A stretch of 64,000 bases of DNA, taken from assembly GCA_028015205.1 (NCBI GenBank), contig JAPWFG010000022.1, positions 1 through 64,000 of the forward strand, given 5' to 3'. Each line of letters begins with the position of its first letter. Positions within the stretch are counted from its first letter, which is position 1. Positions 11,671-24,409 of the stretch are shown piece by piece. The notes below the pieces were generated by a model, which was not told the DNA's origin, made no database searches, and saw only the letters and a program-made list of their open reading frames with translations. The DNA comes from Mytilisepta virgata. Taxonomy: Eukaryota > Mollusca > Bivalvia > Mytilida > Mytilidae. The position numbers and the translations under genes were made by a program.

Positions 11671-13075
11671 ATTAGAAAGACACAACCAAGGAAATATATC
11701 CGCCTAAAATATCATGCATGTTATTAACTTTTTTAAATCAAAACCAGTCTGGATATACAAATTCTGAAACTAACCTTAGTTTAATTGTCACACTGATTCT
11801 CTTATTCTACTCGTTTATGATCATTACTCGACATATCCCAAAGCTACAGGAAGGACATACGAACAAAACGATAGATGGAAGAAAGTATAACAAAACTCTA
11901 AACATTATTTTATCTCAATATTCTTTCCAATGGTTCTACTTAATACACATCGAATAAAAAGGAGTTTTGTTGAGGTAGGGACTTTAAAAAGCTTTAAATT
12001 GAACTTTGTCCAAATTCAAAACAATAAATAATATTTGTGAAAGTGTAGAAAATAATATATTTGTTTTAAAAAGCTACTTGTTGGGTAATGGTTAAATTAA
12101 ATTATTTTTGTTTGTTTATATTTGATCATCTTGAATAATGACAAGAGCATATTTACATTGTAGCTGACTTTTTATATATGTTTACATCAGCTTTATTTCT
12201 AATAAATATTTGTTGTCTTTATGTGGTAATTCAAGCTAAAAATGAAACAAGACAAGAACTCGTTTACCTTTACAATCATGCGATACAACCATAATAATTG
12301 TACACACTACAATACACATTAACGTAGGCCGCGTTATCCTGTTTTTTTATGACATGACGGCTACTAGTAGGTCTGTTAAAATATGCGTCCTATTATTATT
12401 CCCTCACTTTCGAAGAAATTTCGTAGATATAGCGATTGTCTCCGCCCCTCACACATTCTTGTGACATCAACTCACCCTTTACTTTTGGGTTTAAGAGAGA
12501 AATGTTGCCTAATACCTGTAGATGCGCTATAATTTTTTGGAATTTTTGTTTTCTAAAATTGTGGCTCACAGGGGTCGAATTTGGACAATTATCAATTTAA
12601 GCTTGTAATATAAACTGTGATTTTTTTAAAGTGTACTTAGTTCTAAGTACAAAAGAATTAGTGGAATGTTAAGTAATAATTTTGGATAACATAACGTTCT
12701 TCAAATCGAAATATCGATACGAGACATTTCTATTTGATGACTTTGTTTGCAAATTTGGATAACAACCAGGTAGATTTAAATAGTCAAGTTACTTTAAGCT
12801 GGTTCGGGCTTAAGATTGAATTCATAGGCATGGTAATTTTTGGTTCTGATTTGTTTTTATTTCTGGGAAAACCCTATCCTGCAACTTCGTAAATATATGA
12901 GAATCTCAGCTGTTTTATAATTAAGACGAACATATTGACCCGATGAAATCTACGTAACAAATTATGTCATTCGTTCGCTCCTGTTACCCTTTTTTTATTC
13001 CTTTTTAGATTTACAGTAAAAATATAATAAAACTAAAACATTGATCCTGGGCTGCTACAGCAATTAAGTTCTAAT
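11671..13075. other. Convergent intergenic spacer
   Basis: AT-rich DNA lies between copy A and the C1q exon. It is alignable with about 61855-63370 over its whole length. I see no coding exon; the 79-codon frame at 11718-11957 is broken in the paralogous stretch. Confidence 0.55.
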
Positions 13076-13079
13076 TCTT

Positions 13080-13312
13080 GAATAATAGTTTATCCAAACA
13101 AAAATTTTGGTTCATTTGTATGTTTCGGAGTTTAGTGTGGCGTCCATTTCGCTGAACTAGTATGCATTTTTGTTCAGAGGCCAGCTGATGCCCGCCTCCG
13201 GATGCTGCTTTTCTTGCTACGGTGAAGACCCATTGGTGGAATTTGGCTGTTTTCTGTTCTTTTGTCGGGTTATGGTCTCGTTGACACATTCCCCGTTTCC
13301 ATTGTCTATTCA
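13080..13312 (-). repeat. Mussel-type dispersed repeat, reverse orientation
   Basis: Read on the minus strand it starts GGAAACGGGG.. and includes CATAACCCGACAAAAGAACA, CATCAGCTGGCCTCTGAACA and CGAAATGGACGCCACACTAA, matching the repeat in the copy A and B introns. Its 72-codon open frame is repeat-derived. Confidence 0.75.
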
Positions 13313-13849
13313 GTAAGATATAACTAACTGCACATTGTACGTATTTGATAAAGTATTCAGTGTTCTATATTAATCCCTATGAATCAAGCTACACTGTCAA
13401 ATGAAAGCAATGTCTGCCTTTAAAAAGGAAAATCACTGCAGAAAAAAAAGGATGGAGATAAGCAAAACGAAACTATATGGAGACACTTGAATTTCAGATC
13501 TAGAAACCTGCACTGAAAACGTGCAACTGGGGCCTTTCTTGTCAGAATTATTTCTTTGATACCAAATTCGATGAACAAGGTATGCACATGTCGTTTATTT
13601 AAGACTCATCAGTTGCGCTCAAGGCCAAAAAATAATCCAACACGTTTAGATGCCGAAATGCCTCCCAAAACGTAGAGCCAAACCATATAAGAACAGAGTT
13701 ACGTCTATATAAGACAAAAATACTCCTTATATACATTTTGTCATTTTTGCAACAGTAAATTTGAAGATTCAATTGTTGAATATAATGTCGCAGTTTTCGT
13801 ACGATGAATTGACCACAAATTTTACAATTTTTTTCTTATAAATTATTTC

Positions 13850-13855
13850 TTTATT
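13850..13855 (-). terminator. Candidate poly(A) signal of the C1q gene
   Basis: AATAAA on the minus strand lies about 105 nt after the C1q stop codon, a suitable spacing for a short 3' UTR. Confidence 0.45.
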
Positions 13856-13958
13856 TCAATAGTACAATGTAAGCACAAGTAATACTTATAATAGGTTGGG
13901 TTAAATGGAGTTATTTGTTAGAAAGCATTTAAAATATACGTTGATATTACAGACTATA

Positions 13959-14374
13959 TTACTTTCGATACTTTGGTGTATTCAAATTTATCATAAATCC
14001 ACAAAAGGAATATGAATCCTTTCCACTTTCAGCGTCACCGAATACCCAACTCGTTGCTACCAGTACTGCAACAGTGTCACCTTGGTTAAGGAAGACAACA
14101 ACGTTACCTGTCCGACTTTGAGAATATATAGTCCTTTCTCTAAGTTTTAACAATCTTTGGTTACCATTTTTTACAAGCTGATTATCATGGTCGTTGAGTG
14201 GTATAGTTGTAAAGAAGAAGTACATTCCTGATCTGGGAGCTGTAAACAAACCACTCGAGGAACTATATCCACCATCTGCATTAGTAACTACTTTGTCGAA
14301 TTTGAGATAATCCCCTTTGTTCACAGATACTGGTGTTCTTAGTACGGCGAAAAATGCCGGATGTACTTTCGATT
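13959..14374 (-). CDS. C1q-domain-containing protein, C-terminal exon
   Basis: The minus-strand frame encodes a near-complete C1q globular domain of about 135 residues. It starts HPAFFAVLRTPVSVNKGDY, then FDKVVTNADGGY, GLFTAPRSGMYFFFTTIPL and, near the end, SYSFCGFMINL. These match the conserved aromatic and glycine positions of the TNF/C1q jelly roll. A splice acceptor (TTTCATTTGACAG) ends at 14375, so this is probably the last exon. An in-frame ATG at 14379-14381 is the alternative start, which would give a protein with no signal peptide. Secreted C1q-domain proteins are hugely expanded in bivalves and act as pattern-recognition lectins; that role is inferred. The gene is convergent with ROCO copy A. 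I could not find its upstream exon (signal peptide). Confidence 0.85.
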
Positions 14375-14462
14375 CTGTCAAATGAAAGGTAAATGGTGAA
14401 TTGTATGTTCCTTTGGCAGTGAAACATTAAGTAATAAATTGGAAGAATTCACTCTTGACATA

Positions 14463-14636
14463 AAGTTGACTCTCGTTATCTCAAAGTGAAAGGGGCCAAC
14501 ACAAAAAGTTTGAGATAACAGGACTTTGAAATTTCAGGAGGAAATATAGTGCAAAGTTTAATCTACGGACCAAAACATCACTTTGAGATATCGGGAGTTT
14601 TGATATAAAATAGTTTCAGATAACGAGAGTCTACTG
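14463..14636. mobile_element. Tigger/pogo-like MITE
   Basis: A 174-bp element has terminal inverted repeats containing GACTCTCGTTATCTCAAAG and AGATAACGAGAGTC and is flanked by TA on both sides (14461-14462, 14637-14638). The termini match the pogo/Tigger type. It has no coding capacity. Confidence 0.75.
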
Positions 14637-14639
14637 TAT

Positions 14640-17600
14640 TTATAGAATTGAGGAAATTAAATTCTTAAATTTGGAATATAAGTACATGTATAGCATAATG
14701 ATGACTTGAGTCTTGAATATATAGAGATACAATGCATAGGATAAAAGATGAAAGAGGAGTTTTGGTCTCAAATTTAAGTTTTGAAATCCGACTCCTGAAG
14801 GCAACACGTTTTGAAGTAAAAATTCTAAAACCTTATAGTGCATTTACATATGAAGAAAATTTAGAATCATCCGATTGTATTCATGCGTTTGTCCGTCTGT
14901 CATTTTCATGTGACATCAAGTCATCTTTCAACTTTCCGTTTAGGTATTTAATTTTGTATAGAATGGTTGTTGATTATCTATAAATAAGATTTGATTGTCG
15001 AAGCATTAGGTCTTTTTGGGTCAAATTTTAAAAATCTATAAGCTTGGAACCCAAATTCTTGTTTAAGTTTGCAATTTATGAATTATTTTTACAGAATATT
15101 GTCACACATTGTATATTGCTGCGCTTTACGATTTTAGAATAATAATGATTTTGGGGCACACATGGTCTAATTTAAAACTTGGAAATTTCAGATATTTCCC
15201 TAAACCCTTTTTTTATTTTAATTTTATGCATTTTATTTCTTCAGTTTATCGTTATATATTTGATGTACATGCGCAACTAGGTATAAGAATTTTTCATTTT
15301 CAAAATCGGGGCCCACAAGGGTCTAATATCGAATTTAAGCTTGACACCAAAACTTTTGCAATCACCACTGGGCTGAGTTTTATAATTTTTTAATAGAATG
15401 ATAGCATACAAAAAGTAGTTGGAGAAACAGATTTTACGTTTTGTATTTGGATAAGTGCTAATACATGCATAGGGTGTGGGGATCGATTCAAAGGTTCGAA
15501 AATTCGCCCAGATGAAATCTCCCCGTCTGATAAGTATAACTTGCATCCCTATTTTTTCTCATATGGAATTTCATATAGTATTACGTATTAATAACAACAA
15601 AATTATCGAGACAAAAGTAGCTTCTAATGCTTTATCCCAAACACTCTTCATTAATGGATTTAATTTATAGTTTAGACACAGTGTACATGTACAATGACTG
15701 CATTAAAAACAAGAAGTAAATATTACACCCAGACGCATGTTACATACTTCAATTCCGGAAAAGGTTCTTCAAGTTTCCTTCGTACATAAAGAATATAGGA
15801 ATAAACACTCAAGAGAACGTGACATGTGTGAAGTATTACAAGGACGATGTATAGCTATTATTTTTGTAATTAACTTGTTTACAGGCTAAATAAAGAGGTT
15901 TAATAAAATAATTTCTTATATAATATCTATATTGACAGACTGGAATAACGCAGCATAAAATACAGTTGTCTGATCTTGCTTCGACGTTTTATGTGTATTA
16001 TAGATCTCCTGACCCTGGTGCTATAATATGTAACTTTTGAAATGTACATATATATCTACACACATGGATAAAAATTCATTTCAATCTATAGTACTCCATC
16101 CAAATAAGCTTTATAAAGAAATTAATTATTTTCTTTCAAAATTCATATAAATTATATATGTTCCAGAATTTTACGTTTTGCAGTATGTAATACTTGAAAT
16201 TAATAAGCAATGGTAAACACTTTCCTTCTTCTATATTAACTGAAATTAAATTTCCAGTGGAGGGATTAACAATGTCGGGCTATCAGTTCATGACAGTTTT
16301 CAATACACAATACGCAATCACAGATACGTATGAAATTAATCTACGTATAGCATTTCCTTTTGAAAATCCAATCTGTACTCGAACTTCCTAGGTCGAAATT
16401 ATTTTTTTTCCATTTATTTCATAAAAGAAATGAAGGTCATATTAAACTATATAGCGAAAATCTCAGTTCTAAATTTTGTATGACTGTATTTTTATTTCAT
16501 GTGTATGTATGTTTTGCAGCGTGTTTCCTCCTTGTCACTGAATTTGTCCCACTTGCAATGCTATAGGGGTGTCGTTAACGGGGCGGGACATACACTTCCG
16601 AACGTCGTTTTAGTTGGGTTCCCATTGTTCATTTTTTGTTTATTTTATTATACCTTTTTTATTCTTTCGGTTATAGGTGTATTCTTGACCTGTTTTTTTC
16701 TCTCTTTTCTTTGGATTTCGAATTTACGGATTATCCCACTGTTTTTTTTTTTCGCTTCCGTATTCTTTTTCCTATATGTGTTGAATATTACAGTATTAGA
16801 AAGATGACTTATAATTTAATGAATAATTTTTTAATATGTATTGATTATCTCGTTTGGAATCCAATTATTCATTTTAGTTTTCAAAATATAGTGCGTAAAT
16901 GTATTACAGTCTATGTCTGGATACATTTTAACACATTTTAGCAAAACGGTGTCAAACGGTGTCGAAATGAAAGTTTATTTTGACCCATTGTTAGCAATTA
17001 AAAACGGTTCATTATCCAATTTTAATATTTTAAACTATTAAATATTAAATTTCCTTTTCTTTATGAGTGAACATATTTTACTATAATGGTGTGTTAAACT
17101 ACACTAGCCAAAAAAAATAAACGTTACATGGTAATGTTTTTTCCAATTGACACAAGATTTTAAAACGTCGTAGTGAGCTTCAAAATTGTCCGATCCTTTT
17201 CCTGATCACAGGGCATCGTTTTCTCGTCAAACCTTAGATTTTGTGGGAAAAAAATAAATACCACTTTTTACCAAAAAATTTAACAAATTGTAATTTTCAC
17301 ATTAAGTTTGAAGTACGGATAATGTCTCATTGCCATATTGTTCGATTTTCAATAATACTGGACTATAACATTTTTTGATTTTCCAGTTCTGATAATGATT
17401 TTGGTCATGACTTTTACGAAATTGAATTTGAGCCTTTCGATCAAAACTCCAGATTTTATACCTGTTCTTGTGATATCAGATTATCGAGACCAATCAAATA
17501 ATTTTTATTGAATGATACATTTTAGCAGAATAAAGTGGAAAACTTATCTTTCTTTGCAGGTAAAATGTTTACTCTTTTACCCGATAACTTATAACAACAT

Positions 17601-18520
17601 ATCGAAAAGGTAGTATGTTAGATATCACAATAAATAAAGTAACTTAACCCTTCAAAGTTAGATGATTTTATTTCATACATACATGTATTGAATTACCTTT
17701 CTTTATCTGGTAAATTGTAATATTCGTTTTTCATTAACCATTAATGTATGGTTTTATCACATAGCAAAAATTCCACAATTTTTCTAATTTTCTAAAAGCG
17801 TCAGAATAGTTCTAGAACCATTCTAAAATTGTTTTTCTGACAGTTTAGGAATGTTAGAACTGAGCGCAGCTGAAAATGGGCCTGCTAGGACTTCAATCTA
17901 TGTACTTTTATTTGCAGTCTCTAATTGACTGGACGATGAATGATTGGAACACTGAATTTTATGGGGGGATTTATAGTTACTTTTGTTTCAGATATATTTT
18001 GTAGGGAGTGTTACTTCTTTTCTAAATTAATATTAAAATACCAAATCAAGACATTTCGCCTTTCAATCAATCAAGATTAGTCAAGATCAGTTGAGGTGAG
18101 CACAACTACAGTCATTAGCATCGGAAGATGATGTTTGTGTTCATACTTGCCAACATATTTTTGCTGGATAAAATCGGCAAGGTGTCTGCGGGGGGTCCAT
18201 GGCGAAGCCCCGACCGAAAGAGATTTTAAGGTATTCGGCAGCTGTTTCCAGAGTGCAAAAATGTGAATAAATGTTTATGAATATTACTTTATTTTGATGT
18301 AAAATATCTTCATTCTTGATATTTTGACTGGAACAGCAGTAATAAAAACACCAGATGTAAATGCATATGGGTATCCATGTGATGAAGTGCCGCGCCGCTG
18401 CGGATCTGTAACCCCACCATTTTCATAGAATTAAGATTTTGAAAATGTATACCTTTTCATACAGGTTGCGCAGGCAGAAATTTAACTGGAAAAAAACTAT
18501 ATGAAAACAATAACTTTACA
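14640..18520. other. Non-coding intergenic stretch
   Basis: AT-rich DNA with no exon I can support. Several frames of 65-104 codons here are rich in F, I, Y and L and lack domain motifs, splice context or codon bias. They look like chance openings in T-rich sequence. Confidence 0.5.
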
Positions 18521-18523
18521 GTA

Positions 18524-18611
18524 TATATAACCTGATGGGAACGTACATCACTACCAAACTTTGTGTGTATATAACCTGATGGGAACGTACATCACTACCA
18601 ACCTTTGTGTG
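18524..18611 (+). repeat. 44-bp tandem duplication
   Basis: Two nearly identical adjacent copies, each containing TATATAACCTGATGGGAACG and ACATCACTACCAA, have a period of 44 bp. Confidence 0.85.
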
Positions 18612-19032
18612 AATTTTTTTTTCTTCCAGCTAGCTATAGGGAAGAAAACACAACAACAAACATTTGGCTTTTTAACAGCGGTTACATTTAATATTAAATA
18701 TAATACATGTATATTAATTCACAAGATCAGAACTGCGGACAGGGGACTAAAATTGTATATACTCAATCTACTTAATTGTATTTACAATATCGTTTTTCTT
18801 TCTTGTTGTATTTCATTATGTTTGTCACAAATCGTATTTCATAATTTAAATGACAATAAAAAGTTTGAAAATTAAAACACAAGATCTTTTTGGGTCACAC
18901 GATGTGATAATTTACTTTAAACATTTGTTTTGTTTATATTTCTAAACATTTCTAACCCCGAGAAAAAGTGTTTAAAAAGCCATTGATACGCATTGAACCG
19001 GTACACTAAGTGTGGTATTTAACCATTTTTGC

Positions 19033-19139
19033 TATATTTAGATGCATGGGAATACCCTCGTAAACTCTCTCGTTTTCAATGGTTGCTAGGCCGACTGAGG
19101 ACAAATTTATTATTGAAACTGTAACTGCAGTGGGTTGTT
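19033..19139 (+). promoter_or_regulatory. Possible promoter and 5' UTR of ROCO copy B
   Basis: TATATTTA at 19033-19040 lies about 30 bp before a pyrimidine-rich CTCTCTCG that could be an initiator. It precedes the proposed start codon by about 100 bp. This depends on the tentative first exon. Confidence 0.2.
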
Positions 19140-19152
19140 ATGGATTCTCCGC
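19140..19152 (+). CDS. Tentative first coding exon of ROCO copy B
   Basis: ATGGATTCTCCGC encodes MDSP plus one base and is followed by the strong donor GTAAGTAATG. G at -3 and at +4 gives a favourable start context. The phase-1 end fits the exon at 33308, where C joined to GA gives Arg. It is one of very few GTAAGT donors I found in 11-33 kb. The implied intron of about 14 kb is long but possible. No transcript evidence exists here. Confidence 0.4.
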
Positions 19153-19895
19153 GTAAGTAATGTTTCCTTTTGAGTTGTCATAGCTAACATTACAATTATT
19201 GTTTTTCATTATTTGATGTGTTATAGTTATATTCAATTATGAATGTATGATTTATTGTAATTAATCTGCTCCTTGTGGGCGCAAATAAAACATACGCATC
19301 TGTTGTGCATGCAATACGATGCTGGCCGGTAATTTCGTTCGCCTGATAAGTCCGTTCATTGAGTGTTATTTCAACGAATGAACGGACTAACTGGACAAAC
19401 AAAGTGGACCGGACTTGAGGGGTATGTAAACTTTATTAATTCATATAAACCCACTAAGTGTTATACTATTAAGTATTACTCTAAGTAACTCTGTTACAGA
19501 AATCTGAGGAAGAACCACGGCCCAGTTTTCCAAAAGTTAACCACAACTAATTATCCGTTTCTAATTAATTTTCACTTCCTTGATTATGCCAGAGAAATGA
19601 AATTTGCTGATGGGTTAATCATATGACTTTTTGTGTCCATGCAAAATTCTGTACAGAAATATTACTTAAAATCAAAATAATAGAGAGTGAAAAAAGTGAT
19701 TTAAAACTTTCGAACAACTGGGTCCTAAATCGAGGTACTGTCCTACTATGACGATATACAACCAATCGGATAATCCTCGGCTATTTTCGCCTATCGTCAC
19801 TTTTCTTTTCGTTTCGTGCGGAGTTTAGTTTATAGGAAATATATTAGTTTTTACTAAGTCTAATTAATGTATGTAGTTTGTTTCATTTTATTTGA

Positions 19896-20285
19896 TTGAA
19901 AGGCCAGTAGTTACGGACGAAGGCCTATTGTTAATTTGGAACTATTTGAAGGGTCAGTAATTACGGAAGAAAACCCATTAAATTTTGAAATAATTTTATG
20001 AGGAAATATTTGAAGGGTCAGTATTTACGAACGAAGACCAATAAAATTGTTAAGCTCAGTAGTACAGACGAAGGCCCATGGTTAATTTGAAAATAATTGG
20101 AAGGGCCATTAGATATGAAAACCCATGGTTAATTTGGAGTTAATTTTATGAGGATATATTTGAAGGGTTTAACGGTGACCTATGGTAACATTTTGACTGA
20201 GGGACAATTCTATGAGAAGATAGCACAGGGTCGATAGTTTTTGGTGAAGACCCATTGGTAATTCGACCAAAATTTTATGAGTTAA
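19896..20285 (+). repeat. Degenerate tandem repeat
   Basis: Diverged units recur containing TTTGAAGGGTCAGTA, ACGGACGAAGGCC and CCATGGTTAATTTGGA, with AATTTTATGAGGA between some of them. Spacing varies, roughly 60-130 bp. Confidence 0.6.
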
Positions 20286-20719
20286 ATGCTTGAATAAGAT
20301 GTTTCCTCTGTGTTTTGATGACAGAATTTTCACGAAATTAAAGATTATTAGAGGCCATTGAACAGCTTGAGCATAAAACTCAAATTAGATAGTCCTTTGT
20401 TGTAGTTTCTGGAACTTATGTCTAACGGTGTGGTGGGTGTGATATTTAATTTCAATTCAAAGCTAGTTTCAAGTGATTGTGTTAATATATTCATAGACAG
20501 TTATATTTTAAACATACTTTCAAGTATTTATCTTAATTGTTTACATGTGATCGATTGTCACATTTTGTGGTCAGCAGAGCGTGAATTTATCTATCGTTTT
20601 AATTTTTATCTGTTGACTTTTTCAAGTTATATTTTTGCGGTAAGACTTTTATCTGAACCCCCTTCATGTATATCTTTATTTATTCCGTCATTTAAGGGGG
20701 GTTTAAAAGGAAGTATTTC

Positions 20720-21770
20720 CACCTTTTTAGCTCACCTGGCAAAATGCCATATATGGGAGGTCTTTTATGAAGTGTGCACATTTCGTCCCAGTCTGATTAC
20801 AAATATACCCGCAATGGGCAGTTCTTTTTGTGTTTGGCTGATAAAAAAAAATCTCCTCTGAAATTGCTTGACCAAATGGAATTTGACTTAACAGGAAGCA
20901 TATATGGGAGGTTGTTCACAAAGATTCCTCATTTCGTCCCGATCTGGCAACAAACATGGTCATCATGGGCAATTCTTGTTCTCATTGGTTGATTAAAATT
21001 GTTTTTTTTTTCTGGAACTGCTTGGACAAATGGAATGAAACCTGACAGGAAGCATCTATGGGAGGTTCTGTACAAATCTCCTCATTTTGTTCAGACAGAG
21101 CTACAAATATGGCCACCATTGGCAGTTCTTGTTTCTGATTGGCTGATATAAAAACAATCTTCTCCTCTGAAATCACTTGGTTAAATGGAACGAAACTTGA
21201 CAAGAAGCATATATGTGAGGTCCTTTATAAAATTTCCTCATTTCGTCCCGATTGGACTACAAATATGGACGCCATTCGCAGTTTTTTTTTATTGGCTGAT
21301 ATAAAACAAACTTTTCATCTGCAGTCGCTTGGCCAAATGGATCGACACTTGACACGAAACATCTATGGGAGGTTCTTTACGAAATTTCTTCATTTCGTCC
21401 CGATCAGGGAACAAACATGGCTGTCATAGGCAATTCTGGTTTCTCATTGGTTGATTAAAAAAAAAATCTTGAACTACATGGCCAAAACTGTCGACTTGAC
21501 AGGAAGAATCTATGGAAAGTCTATTATAAAATCAATTGTTTCATCCTGATTGGAAATCAGACATAGCTCCCATGGGCAATTCTTCTTTTTGATAGGCTGA
21601 TATAAAGAAATCTTTTTCTCTGAAACCGCTTGGCCAAATGAAACGATACTTGACAAGAAGCATCTTCGGATGTTTTTTTTTACAAATTTTTCTCATTTTG
21701 TCAAGATCATGCGACAAACATGGCCGCCATGGGCAGTTCTTGTTTCTGCGAGCCTCTAGTTTTGTTTTGT
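20720..21770 (+). repeat. CTCACCTGGC-type element with ~152-bp internal units
   Basis: The element starts TTTTAGCTCACCTGGCAAAA and ends GCGAGCCTCTAGTTTTG. In between, about seven units repeat at roughly 152 bp, each with a version of CTATGGGAGGTTCTTTA, CCTCATTTCGTCCCGATC and GGGCAGTTCTTGTTTCTGAT. The open frames on both strands here are by-products of the units. Confidence 0.75.
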
Positions 21771-21775
21771 TTCCT

Positions 21776-22690
21776 TTCACATGCTACACTTGCTTATGTG
21801 TTGGTTGATACTATAAAATTTAAAACATAGAGTCTACAGAAAGAATACAAATAGTACGCAAATTACTTTCGCAAATGGATAGGGTTTTTTTGTGTCAAAT
21901 ATTTCCTTTGGTTACCTACATGTGCCCAACGTACCTGTTCCTTGATGAAATTGGCTAACCAAACAAACAAACAAATACGCGCCCAAAATGATCTTAATTT
22001 TCAAACATAATGTAAAATAAAATAAAAATAGATTAATCAAAGTATAACATGATAAGTTTTGATTTAATTGATTAAAGTAAATGAAATATGAAAATATGTA
22101 CACGTGTATGACCCATTGTTTGTTACTCTGGTCCCCTTACTAGACAGGACGCTTAACCGGTGTTATAGTTATGTAGAAAAACCAATTGAACCCATGTTTT
22201 TTTTATTTTGTTTATATTGTTTACCAAGTGACAAAAAAGAACCCAACAAGTAGGAATTTTCTGATAATGAAATATCAATCTTAAAAGAAGATTTATCATT
22301 TCATGCCGAAGTTTACAAAGTAAAGGCTCATATATTTATAGTGCATACATGCACGAAGTATCCAGAAGAAATCCGGTTTGTCCGTTTAGAAATTATGAAA
22401 TCCACATTTAAGGCCAAAAACAAACGTTTGAGTGATAAAAAGTGTTGGAAAACAATATTTTCCCATTTTGTAGAAAAATATTATTCTGTTTGAATTCCCA
22501 TAATTCCATGTTTCATATTTCATTACGATCTACGTTTTTCGTCATAATTTATTATTTCTCCACAAACACGATCGTATTTACGGCATTTTACTCTATGTTG
22601 TAACTTTTTGTAAGCCTCTATAACAACATTAAAGACTTCAGCGGCCCCGATTTACTATGCTATGATATAGTACATCGGGACAGCCCCGCT
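21776..22690. other. Non-coding AT-rich stretch
   Basis: I see no gene, splice-supported exon or recognisable repeat in this stretch. Confidence 0.45.
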
Positions 22691-22727
22691 CTCGAAGATT
22701 ATTAAATAACGAAAAATAAATAGTCTC

Positions 22728-22800
22728 TATGTACCAACCGAAGATCGAACCCGGAAACTTTGTTTCTGTAGTCTACCACCCTACCAACTGAGCTTCCTTA
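22728..22800 (-). repeat. tRNA-like sequence (degenerate tRNA or SINE head)
   Basis: On the minus strand a box A (AGCTCAGTTGGTAGGGTGG) and a box B (GGGTTCGATC) stand about 30 nt apart, and the T-arm stem CCGGG/TTCGG can pair with wobble. The acceptor and anticodon stems do not pair well, so a functional tRNA is unlikely. Confidence 0.5.
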
Positions 22801-22984
22801 ACTAAGGACTACTGCCCTAGTGCAGCTTATGAAGGATACAAATAAAATTTTTACTGTTGCATGTCTGTCGTACATTATACCAAATGAGTGCTTCTATGTT
22901 TGTAAACGTTTTCCTGATCTGATTATGTATATTCATATTTGAAAAACAAGTATAATTTGTATGCTAGATTCCTACATGTTTTAA

Positions 22985-24150
22985 ATTTTTAGCCCGAAGT
23001 ATCATGTGAGCTATTACCATCGTTTTGTGTCCGTCGTCTGTCCGCCTGTTCGTCCGTTCACATTTTACATTTTTAACTTCTTCTAACATGTCTAATGGAT
23101 GGAAACGAAACATGGCACATATGTTGCTTACAAGGTGCTGCCAAGTGCTGCTATTTTGGTTCCGATCCGTCATCCAACCTAGCTGCCAGCGGGGACTTAG
23201 TTTAACAGCGGACCCGTTATGAGAAAACCTTCTTTTAGAGAGCCGCTGGTTGGATTGAAACAAAAAATGGCATGAATGTTCCTTATGCGGTGCTGACCAA
23301 GGGTTGTTACTTTGATGCCGATCCGTTTTCCGAGATGGCCACCACCGGTCTTAGTTTAACACAGAACCATGTGGGAAATACATACAAAAATATTCTTCTA
23401 GGGAACCGCCGAATGAACTGAAACGAGTCCTGACCAAGAGTTGTTTTTTTATACCTATCCGTTAGCCAGAGGGAGACCTAGTTTAACAAAGAACCCCGTG
23501 GGAAAAGCATACAAAAATCTTCTTCAAGAGAACCGCTAAATGGATTGAAATAAAACATGGTATGACTGTTCCTTGTGAGATGCTGACGTTATATTGCTAT
23601 CCCTTTTCCAAGATGGCCGCCGGCGGGGGACTTCGTTTAACATAGGGCCATAAGGGTAATACATACAAAACTCTTCTTCAAGAGAACCACTAAATGGAAC
23701 GAAACGAAACATTGCGTGAATGTTCCTTATGAGGTGTTGACCAAGTGTTGGTACTTTGGTGCTAATACGTCGCCCAAGTTGGCTGTCAGCGGGAGACTTG
23801 GTTAAAGATAGGACCCAATGGAAGAAACATACAGAAATCTTCTTCTAGAGAACCGCTGAATGGATTGAAACCAAACATAGCATGAATGTTCCATATGACC
23901 TTCTGAGCAAGTGTTCTTACATTGCTGCCCATCTTTAATCCAAAATGACCATCAGCGGAAGACTTAGTTTCACATAAGATACTGTATGCGGGAATTATAG
24001 AAATACATACAACGGCTTCTTTTTAAAAAATACTAAATGGATTGAAACCAAACATTGCATGGATGTTGATCATGTTAATCTCAAGGTCCTTAAGCAATGA
24101 ACAAATGGAAATATCAGTTGAGCGATACCGGCCCACGGGATCCTCTGGTT
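22985..24150 (+). repeat. CTCACCTGGC-type element with internal tandem units
   Basis: The 5' edge reads ATCATGTGAGCTATTACCAT then GTCCGTCGTCTGTCCG. The body repeats AGAGAACCGCTAAATGGATT, GTTCCTTATGAGGTGCTGAC and CCAAGATGGCCGCC-like segments at about 160 bp. The 3' edge is GAGCGATACCGGCCC..CCTCTGG. Confidence 0.7.
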
Positions 24151-24409
24151 TTATATATATATATTTCATTGCATAAGAAGCAGTGTAGCAGTAAGAATCA
24201 GATTACATGTACGGCCAATTCAATTCAATTCAATACGTTTATTGGAAAGCACCCTGTGACAACGATAGACGGGACGAAGATTACTGCCGATTTTACAATT
24301 ACCTTAGTGACATTCTCGCCTCGGAGCAAGGTAAGTGTTGACAGATTTGTAATTTGTGAAGTATTCCAGATTAAGTAACAAAAGTTACATTTTCAGAATG
24401 AGCTACAAG

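Noticed and set aside
13071..13289. 72-codon minus-strand frame with QRNGRHTKLRNIQMNQNF
   Set aside because: It is a dispersed mussel repeat present at four places in the window.
16499..16941. Overlapping F/L-rich frames resembling membrane segments
   Set aside because: T-rich DNA gives such translations by chance; there is no start context, splice support or family match.
22728..22800. Functional tRNA gene on the minus strand
   Set aside because: Box A and B are present but the acceptor and anticodon stems do not pair.
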